A program made the position numbers and the translations under genes. Positions 53,451 to 62,646 of a stretch of DNA of 64,000 nt are shown in pieces. Location: contig WVZY01000071.1 in NCBI GenBank assembly GCA_011772205.1, forward strand, positions 1 to 64,000, read 5' to 3'. The notes under the pieces were generated by a model. That model did not search any database. It saw nothing but the letters and a program-made list of their open reading frames with translations, and was not told where the DNA came from. Numbering within the stretch: the first letter of the stretch is position 1; each line of letters opens with the position of its first letter. The DNA comes from Candidatus Latescibacterota bacterium. GTDB lineage: Bacteria > Krumholzibacteriota > Krumholzibacteriia > WVZY01.

Positions 53451-55844
53451 CTATTTGCTCATCGAGTAGGGTGCGCAATCAATTTGTGATGCCCATTCTG
53501 TATTGGGTCCCGGTCCCAACTCGAAAACAAGTCGGCCGCCATTTATTACATCCTCGTGATGAATATAGCTACGTTTATGCTCTTTGCCATTCAATGTTAC
53601 CGATTGGATATAAATGTTTTCCTCATTTAGATTCCTTGCTTCGACCACAAATTCTTTTCCATTTTCCAGATGAATGACCGCTTTCTCGACGCATGGACTT
53701 CCAATCACGTATTCGTTGCTTCCAGGACAGACCGGGTAAAATCCCATCGAGCTAAAAATGTACCAGGCGGACATTTGGCCGCAGTCATCGTTGCCGCAAA
53801 GGCCATCAGGCGAGTTCCTATACATTGATTTTACTATTTGATGAATTCTTTCCTGGGTTTTCCATGGCACCCCAGCATAACAGTACAAATAAGGAACGTG
53901 GTGACTCGGCTCGTTGCCGTGGACATAATTGCCAATAATGCCAGCCTTGTCGATATCTTCGCTGTGAACATAACTGTCTTCTGAAATTTCCATTACGAAC
54001 AACGAATCGAGCCAAGTAACCAGCTTCTCCTTTCCACCTAATAATTGAATAAAACCACTCACATCATGAGGCACATAGAGGGAATAATTCCATGCATTAC
54101 CTTCGATATATCCCTGTCCCGATGTGCTCAATGGATCGAAAGGGGTTATCCAACGGCCATCAGAGTTTTTAGCACGCAAGAATTTTGTCTTATCATCATA
54201 AAGGTTTTTGTAGTTTCCCGCTCTTTTCTTGAATGCTTCGGCAATGTCATTGTTACCAATTGCCTCGGCAAATCTGTATATTGTCCAATCATCGTAGGCA
54301 TATTCCAGCGTCTTGGAAGCGGAATTGGTGTTGAGATCCTCAGGCACATAACCATACTTTTTGTAATACCCGATCCCATCATACTTGTCATATGAAGCGC
54401 TCGAGATGACCGCTTCGAAAGCTTTTTCTATATCAAATCCCCGAATACCTTTCATATAGGCATCAACGATAACCGGAACGCTGTGATAGCCGACCATGCA
54501 CCAATTATCATTGGCATGATGCGACCAGACGGGGAGCAGTTTGTGAACGCTCTGATCATAATGGGCAAGCATGGAATGTATCATGTCGCTCGTTCGTTGC
54601 TGCTGAAAGATTGTTAGCAAGGGGTGAAGGGCTCTGTACGTATCCCACAAAGAAAAAATCGTATAGTTCGTGAATTCGTTCGATTGATGAATGTTCTGAT
54701 CCAATCCGCGATATTCCCCATTGACATCGGAATAAACGACGGGACTCAAAAAACAGTGATACATTGCCGTATAGAATATTGTCTTCTTATCTTTACTGCC
54801 TTCAATGGTGAGTTTTGATAGTTCGTTGTTCCAGAGGTTCTTCGCCTTACTCTTGATTTCATTGAAATTCCACTGGGGAATTTCTGCGTTCAGGTTTTCC
54901 AGAGCATTCTGGGTACTGACTCCAGACAAGGCAAGCTTGATCAGGATTTCCTCTTCATCTTCCGTATCGAAATCAAAAAACGCCTTTACTTTCCTGCCCG
55001 CCCTTTCCGGGAAATTGTCGTTTTCATTCCATTTTCGCCAGAAGTCTCTGTATACCAATTTTTCTTCGTTTCTCAGGCCATACGATTTAAACGGCTTCGA
55101 AAATGCCATCGCGAAATATATATATCTGGTTCTGGCCCAGCCGTGTGTCTGCCTGAAACCGGTCACCAGCGTGTCACTTTCTACCCGGACGGACGACCAC
55201 ACGACCTTTCCCTCGTAGTTATATATACCGGTGGTCAAATCGAGAATGACATGGGCCTTTTCCGTCCTTGGAAACGTGTACTTATGAAATCCTACTCGTT
55301 CCGTCGCTGTCAGCTCTACATCGATGCCGTAATCCTCCAGCTCAACGCCGTAATATCCCGGATGCGCTGTTTCGCTGCTATGCGAATATCTCGACCGGTA
55401 CCCGCTATCCGGATTGCCTTTCGTCCCGGGATTCAGCTTGAGGTCGCCAACAGTCGGCATGATCAAAAAGTCCCCTAAATCAGAATGACCGGTCCCATGA
55501 AAATGCGTATGGCTAAAGCCAACTATTGTTTCATCATCATACTGGTATCCAGAACAATATCTGTAAACGTCAGGATTATAGCCTTTACCGTAGCTGTATA
55601 AGACTGTATCCGTCTCGGGGCTGAGCTGTACCATGCCGAATGGCACCGTTGCGCCCGGGTAGCAATGCCCCATATCCCTGGTACCTATAAATGGATTCAC
55701 ATAGTCGTATGGCGTTTTATCTTTTTGCATATTCGATGAAATCCCCTTCGGCCCACCGCTTTCTTCTGAAGTATCTGATTTCTCACTACAATTTGCAATT
55801 ATAGCGACAAAAATCATGCAAAAAAGGACCATCATGATTTTCAT
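53451..55844 (-). CDS. GH92 alpha-mannosidase lipoprotein
   Basis: A 797-residue glycoside hydrolase of family 92, which removes terminal alpha-1,2 (or other) mannose with Ca2+. The opening V-N-P-F-I-G-T-x-x-x-G-H and P-G-A-T-V-P-F-G-M-V-Q-L-S-P are diagnostic, as are E-G-N-A-W-N-Y-S and G-N-D-D-C-G-Q-M-S-A-W-Y near the catalytic Asp/Glu. The signal has a lipobox-like I-A-N-C (Cys19). The start at 55844 overlaps the stop of the GH47 gene (ATGA). The region is distinctly AT-rich compared with its flanks, suggesting acquisition. Confidence 0.94.
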   Translation of the reverse strand: MKIMMVLFCMIFVAIIANCSEKSDTSEESGGPKGISSNMQKDKTPYDYVNPFIGTRDMGHCYPGATVPFGMVQLSPETDTVLYSYGKGYNPDVYRYCSGYQYDDETIVGFSHTHFHGTGHSDLGDFLIMPTVGDLKLNPGTKGNPDSGYRSRYSHSSETAHPGYYGVELEDYGIDVELTATERVGFHKYTFPRTEKAHVILDLTTGIYNYEGKVVWSSVRVESDTLVTGFRQTHGWARTRYIYFAMAFSKPFKSYGLRNEEKLVYRDFWRKWNENDNFPERAGRKVKAFFDFDTEDEEEILIKLALSGVSTQNALENLNAEIPQWNFNEIKSKAKNLWNNELSKLTIEGSKDKKTIFYTAMYHCFLSPVVYSDVNGEYRGLDQNIHQSNEFTNYTIFSLWDTYRALHPLLTIFQQQRTSDMIHSMLAHYDQSVHKLLPVWSHHANDNWCMVGYHSVPVIVDAYMKGIRGFDIEKAFEAVISSASYDKYDGIGYYKKYGYVPEDLNTNSASKTLEYAYDDWTIYRFAEAIGNNDIAEAFKKRAGNYKNLYDDKTKFLRAKNSDGRWITPFDPLSTSGQGYIEGNAWNYSLYVPHDVSGFIQLLGGKEKLVTWLDSLFVMEISEDSYVHSEDIDKAGIIGNYVHGNEPSHHVPYLYCYAGVPWKTQERIHQIVKSMYRNSPDGLCGNDDCGQMSAWYIFSSMGFYPVCPGSNEYVIGSPCVEKAVIHLENGKEFVVEARNLNEENIYIQSVTLNGKEHKRSYIHHEDVINGGRLVFELGPGPNTEWASQIDCAPYSMSK

Positions 55845-57214
55845 TGAACTCTCCAAATCTTTAAGGGATGCGCCTCCGTATTGAATATGACCTCGTCGAA
55901 ATCAACTGTTTCTTTTGGAGCGAAAATCAAATAGAAATACTTCATCGTTTCAGCAAGAAAAAAGCTTTCCATTGCATCCTGTTGTTCTTTTGTTTTGACA
56001 CTTTTCAAGTGAGCATAGGCCACATCATTCCTGCAATATTTCACGAGATTCTCGAAATACTCTTTTCCCATCCCAAGATATTTGGAGTCTTCCGTAAAAT
56101 GATACAAGTAATAGACCGACTCGATATTCTCCGGCCGGAGAATGTAATAATCTGCGACGACTTCCATCGTCGAATAGTCGATCATTTCCGGTTCTATTTC
56201 GTATAACATCCACATTTTATAGCAGCTCTTCTGTAATTTTGCTGCCCGCTCGAGATCGCCGCTCAACGCCAGAACCGCAGGGAAAAAGGCATCCAGAGCC
56301 CCAAAATAAGTACTTGTTGTTTCCGTTGTATTCATGTCCACGCGGCGATACCAGAAGCCGCTCTCGGCCTCATCTGCTAAATGTTTGTTTACCGCTTTGA
56401 TACTTGTGTCCCACATCTTTTTTATATCTCGATCGCCGAACATTAGCCAGCTCTTCAATAAGTACTCATAATACGAGTCGATCCTTGCACTTATATGTGA
56501 TTCAGTATCTTGCCACTTCCCTGTTTCGACATTGATAGCGGTTCCCACCAAGTCATTATTTGAGCGCTTATTGAATAATGCTTGAACGGCCCGTTTTGCT
56601 TTTTGATAATAAATCGGATTGCCAGTTATCTTCGAAAGCGTTCCCCACTCGAGTAACAACGTTCCAATTTCTGCCGGGTTGTTCAGCGGGTCCTTTGTTT
56701 TACCGCTTGCTAGATTGACATAGCGATAGGGCATGCCGGTCCGTGAGTCGAATGCCGGCAGCAACCGGCTCGCCAGATCCACGGCCAATTTTAGAAACCT
56801 CTCATCACCGTCCAATTGATATGCAGACAATAGACTGCCTAACGATCTAATATTGATCTCGAATAGCTGTACATCCATGTCGATATCAAATGACAAGCTT
56901 TCAAGAATCAAGTTCTTGGCCTCTTCTGCTTCTCTGTCCAACCTCATGATTTTCATCGTGCTAAAGGCGTCTACCGGTGTCATCAATAGCGGTTTTTTAT
57001 GCCAATCACGATAGCCTTTTGATAGCGGTTTCAATTCATCGTGTCCCCATGCGTACTTTTTGTATCCCTCCCAAGCATGTAGAAACTCCGCCTTGACTCT
57101 TTCAGCAAGTAATTCTTTGTCCAGCGCCTCCTTTTTAACAGGAGCTTTACTCTCATCGTCGCTGCAGCCAAATGTCATGCAAACAAGCGCGATGATAAGA
57201 ATGAGTTTTTTCAA
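55841..57214 (-). CDS. GH47-type alpha-mannosidase lipoprotein
   Basis: A 457-residue (alpha/alpha)7-type protein matching class I alpha-1,2-mannosidase: E-I-N-I-R-S-L-G-S-L-L-S-A-Y-Q-L, R-Y-V-N-L, A-E-I-G-T-L-L-L-E-W, and the family-ending F-N-T-E-A-H-P-L whose Thr binds Ca2+. The TTG start at 57214 follows AAAGGAG and gives a lipobox signal T-F-G-C (Cys17). GH47 is common in eukaryotes and scattered in bacteria. Paired and overlapped with GH92, it would trim high-mannose glycans. It lies in the AT-rich segment. Confidence 0.88.
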   Translation of the reverse strand: MKKLILIIALVCMTFGCSDDESKAPVKKEALDKELLAERVKAEFLHAWEGYKKYAWGHDELKPLSKGYRDWHKKPLLMTPVDAFSTMKIMRLDREAEEAKNLILESLSFDIDMDVQLFEINIRSLGSLLSAYQLDGDERFLKLAVDLASRLLPAFDSRTGMPYRYVNLASGKTKDPLNNPAEIGTLLLEWGTLSKITGNPIYYQKAKRAVQALFNKRSNNDLVGTAINVETGKWQDTESHISARIDSYYEYLLKSWLMFGDRDIKKMWDTSIKAVNKHLADEAESGFWYRRVDMNTTETTSTYFGALDAFFPAVLALSGDLERAAKLQKSCYKMWMLYEIEPEMIDYSTMEVVADYYILRPENIESVYYLYHFTEDSKYLGMGKEYFENLVKYCRNDVAYAHLKSVKTKEQQDAMESFFLAETMKYFYLIFAPKETVDFDEVIFNTEAHPLKIWRVQ

Positions 57215-57465
57215 GATTAATACTCCTTTAAAACTAAAGATCCAGTGTTCGAAGTCGCCAATTAGCATAAGACACTGGTGTCCGCTGTGGGATGCAATCG
57301 TCGGGCATGGAGGCTTCGGACGCCTATATGCCCGTCAATGGCAAGAACTAGTAAGTATGTTCGTATTGTTGTTTAGCGGCCGTTTCTTCGTCAGTTCAAG
57401 CTAATATATGGTTCACGTTTCCTAGCGTCTCAGCGTTACTAGATTAAAATGCTGAACGGGGGTTC

Positions 57466-58197
57466 CTACATTTTGCGGATACGCACTTCGATGTCCTTAT
57501 TGTCTTTGAGCAATTCCACAAGCTTGGACGTATCGGTATCTCCATAATGATAAGGGTATAACACTTTCGGTTGGAACGCGCTGACCGCATCAGCGACCAT
57601 CTCCGGTGTCATGGTATACGGCAGGTTCATCGGCAAAAATGCGCAGTCAATGTTTTTCAACGCTTTCATTCCCGGCGTATTCTCCGTGTCGCCCGCAATA
57701 TAGACTCGCTTGTCACCAAATGTCAGCACATAGCCGTTTCCCTCGCCCTTCGGGTGATAGAACTGCCCGCTATCGCGCTTGTGCACGAGATTGTAAGCCG
57801 GTACGGCTTCAACTTTGATCCCGTCCACCATCCGGACATCACCATTCTTCATGATGATGGCTCCCTCAACTTTTTCTGCACATGTTTCGGTGAGGACCAC
57901 GACTGTTTTCTTGGTACGCATCTCTTTCAGCGCCTTCAAATCGAGATGATCACCGTGATGATGGGTAATAAAAATCAAATCGGCTTTTGGCAGTTTTGAA
58001 TAATCGGCCAATCGGCTGAAGGGATCGATATGGATGATCTTCCCGCCAAACGTAAACATGAGTGTTCCGTGACCGATGAAGGTGATTTCCAGGTCACCAG
58101 CAGATGTTTGTATGACGTCTTTTTCAAAGGGCTCCTTGGCAATCACGGCAAGGGCAAAAAATAGAACAAAGAGCATGAGTATGAATCCGACTCGCAT
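57466..58197 (-). CDS. MBL-fold metal-dependent hydrolase, exported
   Basis: A 243-residue metallo-beta-lactamase-fold protein of the UlaG/YtnP type, with an N-terminal signal segment (F-I-L-M-L-F-V-L-F-F-A-L-A). The metal motif is T-H-H-H-G-D-H-L-D (HxHxDH), with later D-T-E (A-G-D-T-E) and H in Y-P-Y-H-Y-G. These hydrolyse esters, lactones or phosphodiesters; the substrate is not predictable. The start at 58197 has a purine-rich AAGGAAGGGGG that is partly part of a kinase gene relic. Confidence 0.85.
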   Translation of the reverse strand: MRVGFILMLFVLFFALAVIAKEPFEKDVIQTSAGDLEITFIGHGTLMFTFGGKIIHIDPFSRLADYSKLPKADLIFITHHHGDHLDLKALKEMRTKKTVVVLTETCAEKVEGAIIMKNGDVRMVDGIKVEAVPAYNLVHKRDSGQFYHPKGEGNGYVLTFGDKRVYIAGDTENTPGMKALKNIDCAFLPMNLPYTMTPEMVADAVSAFQPKVLYPYHYGDTDTSKLVELLKDNKDIEVRIRKM

Positions 58198-58250
58198 CGT
58201 AGCCCCCTTCCTTCGAGGATTTTGTAGTGAGATACGGTTTGTCCGATCAT
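58143..58250 (-). pseudogene. 5' relic of a Ser/Thr kinase gene
   Basis: From ATG 58250 the minus strand reads M-I-G-Q-T-V-S-H-Y-K-I-L-E-G-R-G, the exact start pattern of the kinase at 32987 (M-I-G-R-T-I-A-H-Y-K-I-L-E-E-L-G). The similarity breaks off at residue 13-16, where the MBL gene's ribosome site begins. The frame stops at 58143. It looks like the stump of a deleted kinase whose leader now precedes the MBL gene. Confidence 0.6.
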
Positions 58251-58359
58251 CTTTTCCCTTTCGAGAGATCGGTGCACCGCAACGAGGAGCATCAGCCAAG
58301 GGTGGATACCCGCACCGCTCGATAATCGTTCGATTTCCACAGGAAGCGGTGCTTACCGG

Positions 58360-58866
58360 CTACGGTCCAAAGAACATCAGGCCGTCGCTCTCGAGGAACT
58401 TGTTTGCATCCTCTGTTTTGAGCCTCTCGATCTGGTTCCACTCCGCTTCGAGGATTGCGTAATGACTCCGTTCCATGTTGGCCATATACATTAGTATCGA
58501 CTTCGCATTTGGATCGTTTGTCTTTTCGGCTATTCCTGAATAGAAATCCTCGGCCATCTTTTCGGCCTTCATGCCGGCATCGAAAAGTTCCTTCAGCGTG
58601 GCTTCCTTACCGAGGACCTCGTCTATCATGGGGACGATCGTTTTAGGTGGAAGGGCGAGTTCCACTTCGGGAAACTTTTTTTCATATACTTCCTTGAGGA
58701 CCTTTTCATGACTTTCCTCTTGGGAGATCAGGAAGTTCATTTTCTCTTTCAGGTCCTCGCTGTCTATCATCTCCTTCATTTTCGTATAAAGCCTCACCGC
58801 ATCGATCTCTGATTTTATCGCAATGCCCAGGATCTCCAGAGTTGTAAGATCATTCTCCTTTTCCAT
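58360..58866 (-). CDS. Rubrerythrin/ferritin-like di-iron protein
   Basis: A 168-residue four-helix-bundle protein. The carboxylate/His iron ligands occur as E-I-D-A-V-R-L-Y (about 20), E-E-S-H-E (about 51-55), E-K-M-A-E-D-F-Y (about 105) and E-R-S-H (about 136), the two ExxH sets of the ferritin-like superfamily. It has no rubredoxin domain. Such proteins reduce peroxide or store iron in low-oxygen cells, consistent with the peroxiredoxin and cytochrome bd genes elsewhere. It is 163 bases upstream of the MBL gene on the same strand. Confidence 0.85.
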   Translation of the reverse strand: MEKENDLTTLEILGIAIKSEIDAVRLYTKMKEMIDSEDLKEKMNFLISQEESHEKVLKEVYEKKFPEVELALPPKTIVPMIDEVLGKEATLKELFDAGMKAEKMAEDFYSGIAEKTNDPNAKSILMYMANMERSHYAILEAEWNQIERLKTEDANKFLESDGLMFFGP

Positions 58867-59069
58867 CCTTCTGTCCTTTCAAAGTTAGTTCGTATCGTTT
58901 ATGCCGCCCAGACCACCCGCCTTGGGAACGGTTCCCCACGCCCGCTATCGCCAATATTCTAATAATTGATACTATTATAATATGAGACCAAGGTCGATGA
59001 CAAATGTTCGGCACTCATTGTTATACGGCGTTTTCCAATAAAAAGTGACTCTATCACGCCATTTCTGGT

Positions 59070-61292
59070 ATGCTCGATGGCGTAAAGGAGGTTCCCAGAC
59101 TGGATTCTAGACAACATCATAATCAGAACGCGGACCGCCCTCCAATGCCAACTGCCGTCGGCTCGGATCGGGGAAGCACCTGGTGGATGCAAACTCTCTC
59201 CCTGCTCGCCGTGGCGCTTCTCCTTTCCACCAACGTTTGTCTCTTCGGGACTTTTGAGATCTACGTTCCCAACAGAGCGGAGTTCGATTCGACCTACCGC
59301 GAGATGTTACCCCTCCTGCTGGGCTTTTGTCTGGGACTTTCAGCTTTTATCGTCATCGTCGGCTGGCTCCTCCCACGGCGACCCCGCAGCGTTTACAGAG
59401 CCATCCTTCTAGCCCTTGGAATGCTGCTGTGGATTCAGGGAAGCTTCCTCAAGTGGGGCTACGGAGAGTTCGACGGCAGGGGCGTCGCTTGGGCGAAGTT
59501 TACCTGGCAGGGATGGGTCGACGCGGCGATCTGGGTGGCATTTCTGATCCTGGCGATACGTTTTCACCGGCGCTTATCCCGGCATGCCTTGTTTGTGGCC
59601 CTCGCGTTCATCGTCATCCAGAGCGGCTTCATGGTCACGCGGGCGGTGATACAGCGGGACGGTATCGCGCCTGAAGAGAGCGCGAAAGAGAAGGATGCCG
59701 CCGTTCCTCAGGAGCTTTGCCAGCTTTCCAAATCCCTCAACGTGTTCCACATCATCATGGACGCTTTTCAAACAGACGTGTTTTTGGAGCTCGTGGAGGA
59801 AGAAGGCCTGATGGAAGACCTCGACGGATTTGTGATCTACAAAGACAACATGTCGGTTGGGGGAAGGACGGTCCTGTGCATTCCTGCCATTTTCTCGGGC
59901 AAGCTGTTCGACGGAACTCAAACGGAGTCCGAATACTTCCGTGATGCCATGAACAACAGCTTCCACAATGTGCTGTTTCGCAATAACTACATCGTCAACT
60001 TGATGCCCCACATTACAATGCAGATAACACGCTACACGAACCACTTTTCCGTGCGGTCCACATACGCGACGCCTCGCAGGACAAGAATATGGAGAACGAC
60101 CAGCTTTCTCATAGACGTCAGCATGTTCCGGCAGGTCCCGCATTTCGCGAAACGGTTTATCTACAACGATGAAAACTGGCGCCTGAGCTCCCTCGCCTCC
60201 GATCCTCCGAGTCATGCATCGTTTCATCAGAAAGCGTTCTTTAGCGATTACATCAGCAGGCTAGAAGCGGTTCACTCCGAGCCCGCCTACCATTTCGTGC
60301 ATCTCATGCCTCCGCATCCGCCTTTCGTGACCACCGCCGACGGAAAATATGCGGGCAGAGCCCTGCCCAACACGCGCGACAACTACAAGAACGAAGCGCG
60401 CTAACTTCTCAAACTGTTCATGCAGTTCCTCGGAAAGCTCAAGAGATTGAACCTTTATGACTCGTCGATCATTGTATTTCAGGGAGATCACGGCTGGAGC
60501 TTTGCGCCGATCTTCGAGGGACGGGAGTTCGCGCAGAAAACGGCCAAAATTTCGGCCCTTTTGATACTCAAGACCCGTTCCGCTCGTGGCCCTTTGCGCA
60601 TCTCATTGGCCCCGTCGACGATTGCGGATATTCCCGCCACACTCCTCGATCTTTTGCAACTGCCTCACTCGTATCCCGGAGAGTCACTCGTCCGCCTCGA
60701 TCCCTCGATACAGCGGGACCGCGAGTTCGTATTCGTGACGGATAGGTCGGGTCCCGCTCCATCCATTCACCGCTGGATGGTGGAGGGAAGTGTTTTCGAT
60801 ACCACCTCTTGGCATGAAATGGAACCGACGCTCATAGAGCGTGAGATCCGCAGCTACACGTGGGGTAGGAAGTTTGGGTTCGGCATTGCAGGAGACGGCG
60901 AACCCTACCTGACATCCGGCTGGAGCACGACCTCGGGAACCGTGCATTGGAACGACGGTAAATCGGCTGAGATGACTTTTGGTATCACTCCCCCCGACAG
61001 AGACGTCAATCTGAGCATCGTCTTCTTTGCCAACGTAGTACCCGGCAAAGTGGATAAGCAGCGCATCCGAATGAATGTCAATGGCATCGATGTGAAAGAG
61101 TTTGATTGCACGACGAAGGCCCCTCAGCGTTTCGATGTCGTCGTTCCCCGGCAAGTTCTCAATACGGATCAGATGATCATCTCGTTCGAGTTCCCGGATG
61201 CTGTGGCCCCCAGCGAGATCGGCTCGGGAACGGACACTCGCATGCTCGCTATGGGTATTTACAGCTTCGAAGCCCAACTGGTATACCGGTGA
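59070..61292 (+). pseudogene. Alkaline-phosphatase-superfamily membrane protein split by an in-frame stop
   Basis: The two open frames (59070-60404 and 60420-61292) are in the same reading frame and separated only by TAA at 60402-60404. Together they encode about 740 residues. The N-terminal third has five membrane helices (from about residue 45). The catalytic domain starts with N-V-F-H-I-I-M-D-A-F and has P-P-H-P-P-F and the metal site F-Q-G-D-H-G-W-S-F, as in LTA-synthase/sulfatase-type transferases. The stop falls in the helix before L-K-L-F-M-Q-F-L. The start is uncertain: an AAAGGAGG at 59086 points to a CTG codon at 59100, or ATG 59070 or 59145. Confidence 0.75.
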
Positions 61293-61454
61293 TGGCGAGG
61301 TGGAACGTTTTGTTCTTCAAAGTTAGAAGTGAAATGATTTCTGATATGATAGCCGCTTCAAGTACTGCGAAGGAAGCTTGGATGATTCCCCAAAAGCTTT
61401 TCGAGAGTGCTTCGTTAAAGCAGCTGTACTGACGTCCAAGCTGAAGGTCTTTTC

Positions 61455-62441
61455 CTAACTCTTCTCTGTTTTCAAGCTTTTCAAGGCCTCTTCCACAATC
61501 TCAACGATATCTGGATTGTCGCTCTGCAGAAGAGCCTCTAGGGATTCCTTTGCTTCTGGATGCCCGATTTGCCCGAGCAGATCAGCTGTGTCACCTCTGA
61601 AAGAGATGTCCTCGGTGCTCAATAGCGCAATCAATCGGTGGACGATGCTATCGAGAATATCCGGATTCTGGTCCAGTGCTTGCTCCGCCACGAGCAGCAA
61701 TCCCATTCGAATGGATAACGTGCTCTTTTCCCAGACCGATAAGAAAGATGCTTCAGCCTTAGGGTGATCAAGAAGTCTTTTTACGGCCAACTCGATGTTT
61801 CCCGTTGTAATCTGCGACAAAAAAGCTTCTTCCATATAACCATCCGTGTCTCTCGACAGTATCTTTAAAGCAAGATTCTCGGCTGGAACGACTTGGTAAA
61901 ACAGGAATTCACCGTCCAGCAAGGTCATTGGCACGGAGCGAATCTTGAAACGTTCAGCCACTTCCGAAAATACTTCAGCATCGATAATTGTCGTCTTAAT
62001 TTTTTTGCTGATCAACGCGAGCATATTGGCTGCACGAACAGCATGTGGACAATTCGGGCAGGCAGAAGCGATGAAAACCAGAATATCAACGGGTCGTTTC
62101 AGCTCGCGAAGACGTGACTTCAGATCTTCCGAAATATCAGCGCCGCTAGGTATCGTGCGAGCAAGCATTTCGAGGAATGGAGCGGCTTCCCGTCCTATGG
62201 GCAGAGCCAAATAGTTGATGAGACCGCTCCCTGGAAATCGAAATGTCAAAGCCGGAACGCCGGGCAAATCCTCGCCGCTTCCCGTAACGAGTTTGATCAT
62301 ATCCCCTCTCGATTTAGCGAGAGTATCAGCAATATCTTGGAGGGCTCGTGAAAACGCTGAATCTTCTTCGGAGGGATGGTGCGTAACTTCAAGGGGAAGT
62401 GCGCGCTCTCTTATTCTACCAATTATTTCTTTGAGATCCAT
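61455..62441 (-). CDS. Thioredoxin-like/HEAT-repeat fusion protein
   Basis: A 328-residue cytoplasmic protein. Residues about 20-205 resemble the double-thioredoxin fold of protein disulfide oxidoreductases and the AhpF N-terminal domain; the active site is A-C-P-N-C-P (Cys128, Cys131), with cis-Pro in R-S-V-P-M-T-L. Residues about 210-325 are helical HEAT-like repeats (L-L-G-Q-I-G-H-P-E-A-K-E-S-L-E-A-L-L). The combination suggests a redox enzyme with a protein-binding tail. It is not part of an obvious operon. Confidence 0.82.
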   Translation of the reverse strand: MDLKEIIGRIRERALPLEVTHHPSEEDSAFSRALQDIADTLAKSRGDMIKLVTGSGEDLPGVPALTFRFPGSGLINYLALPIGREAAPFLEMLARTIPSGADISEDLKSRLRELKRPVDILVFIASACPNCPHAVRAANMLALISKKIKTTIIDAEVFSEVAERFKIRSVPMTLLDGEFLFYQVVPAENLALKILSRDTDGYMEEAFLSQITTGNIELAVKRLLDHPKAEASFLSVWEKSTLSIRMGLLLVAEQALDQNPDILDSIVHRLIALLSTEDISFRGDTADLLGQIGHPEAKESLEALLQSDNPDIVEIVEEALKSLKTEKS

Positions 62442-62588
62442 GATATATCAAATGTATGCATCCAGAAGCGTTGAAACAAACGGGGTGGAAAATCAAGCAA
62501 CATTTTATCAAGTTACGCTGATGATTCAATATTACCACGATTGAATTTCCACCACAACTTCATCATTTTTTAAATTGCCTTCATTCTA

Positions 62589-62621
62589 TAAAAAGACCCC
62601 CACAAAAGTGAGGGTCTTTTT
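62589..62621 (-). terminator. Intrinsic terminator of the M16-like gene
   Basis: AAAAAGACCC-C-CAC, loop AAAA, then GTG-A-GGGTCTTTTT. The stem is flanked by A and T runs, so it works in both directions. It lies just after the M16-like stop on the minus strand. Confidence 0.92.
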
Positions 62622-62646
62622 CATGTCACATATTCCTAAGGTACCG

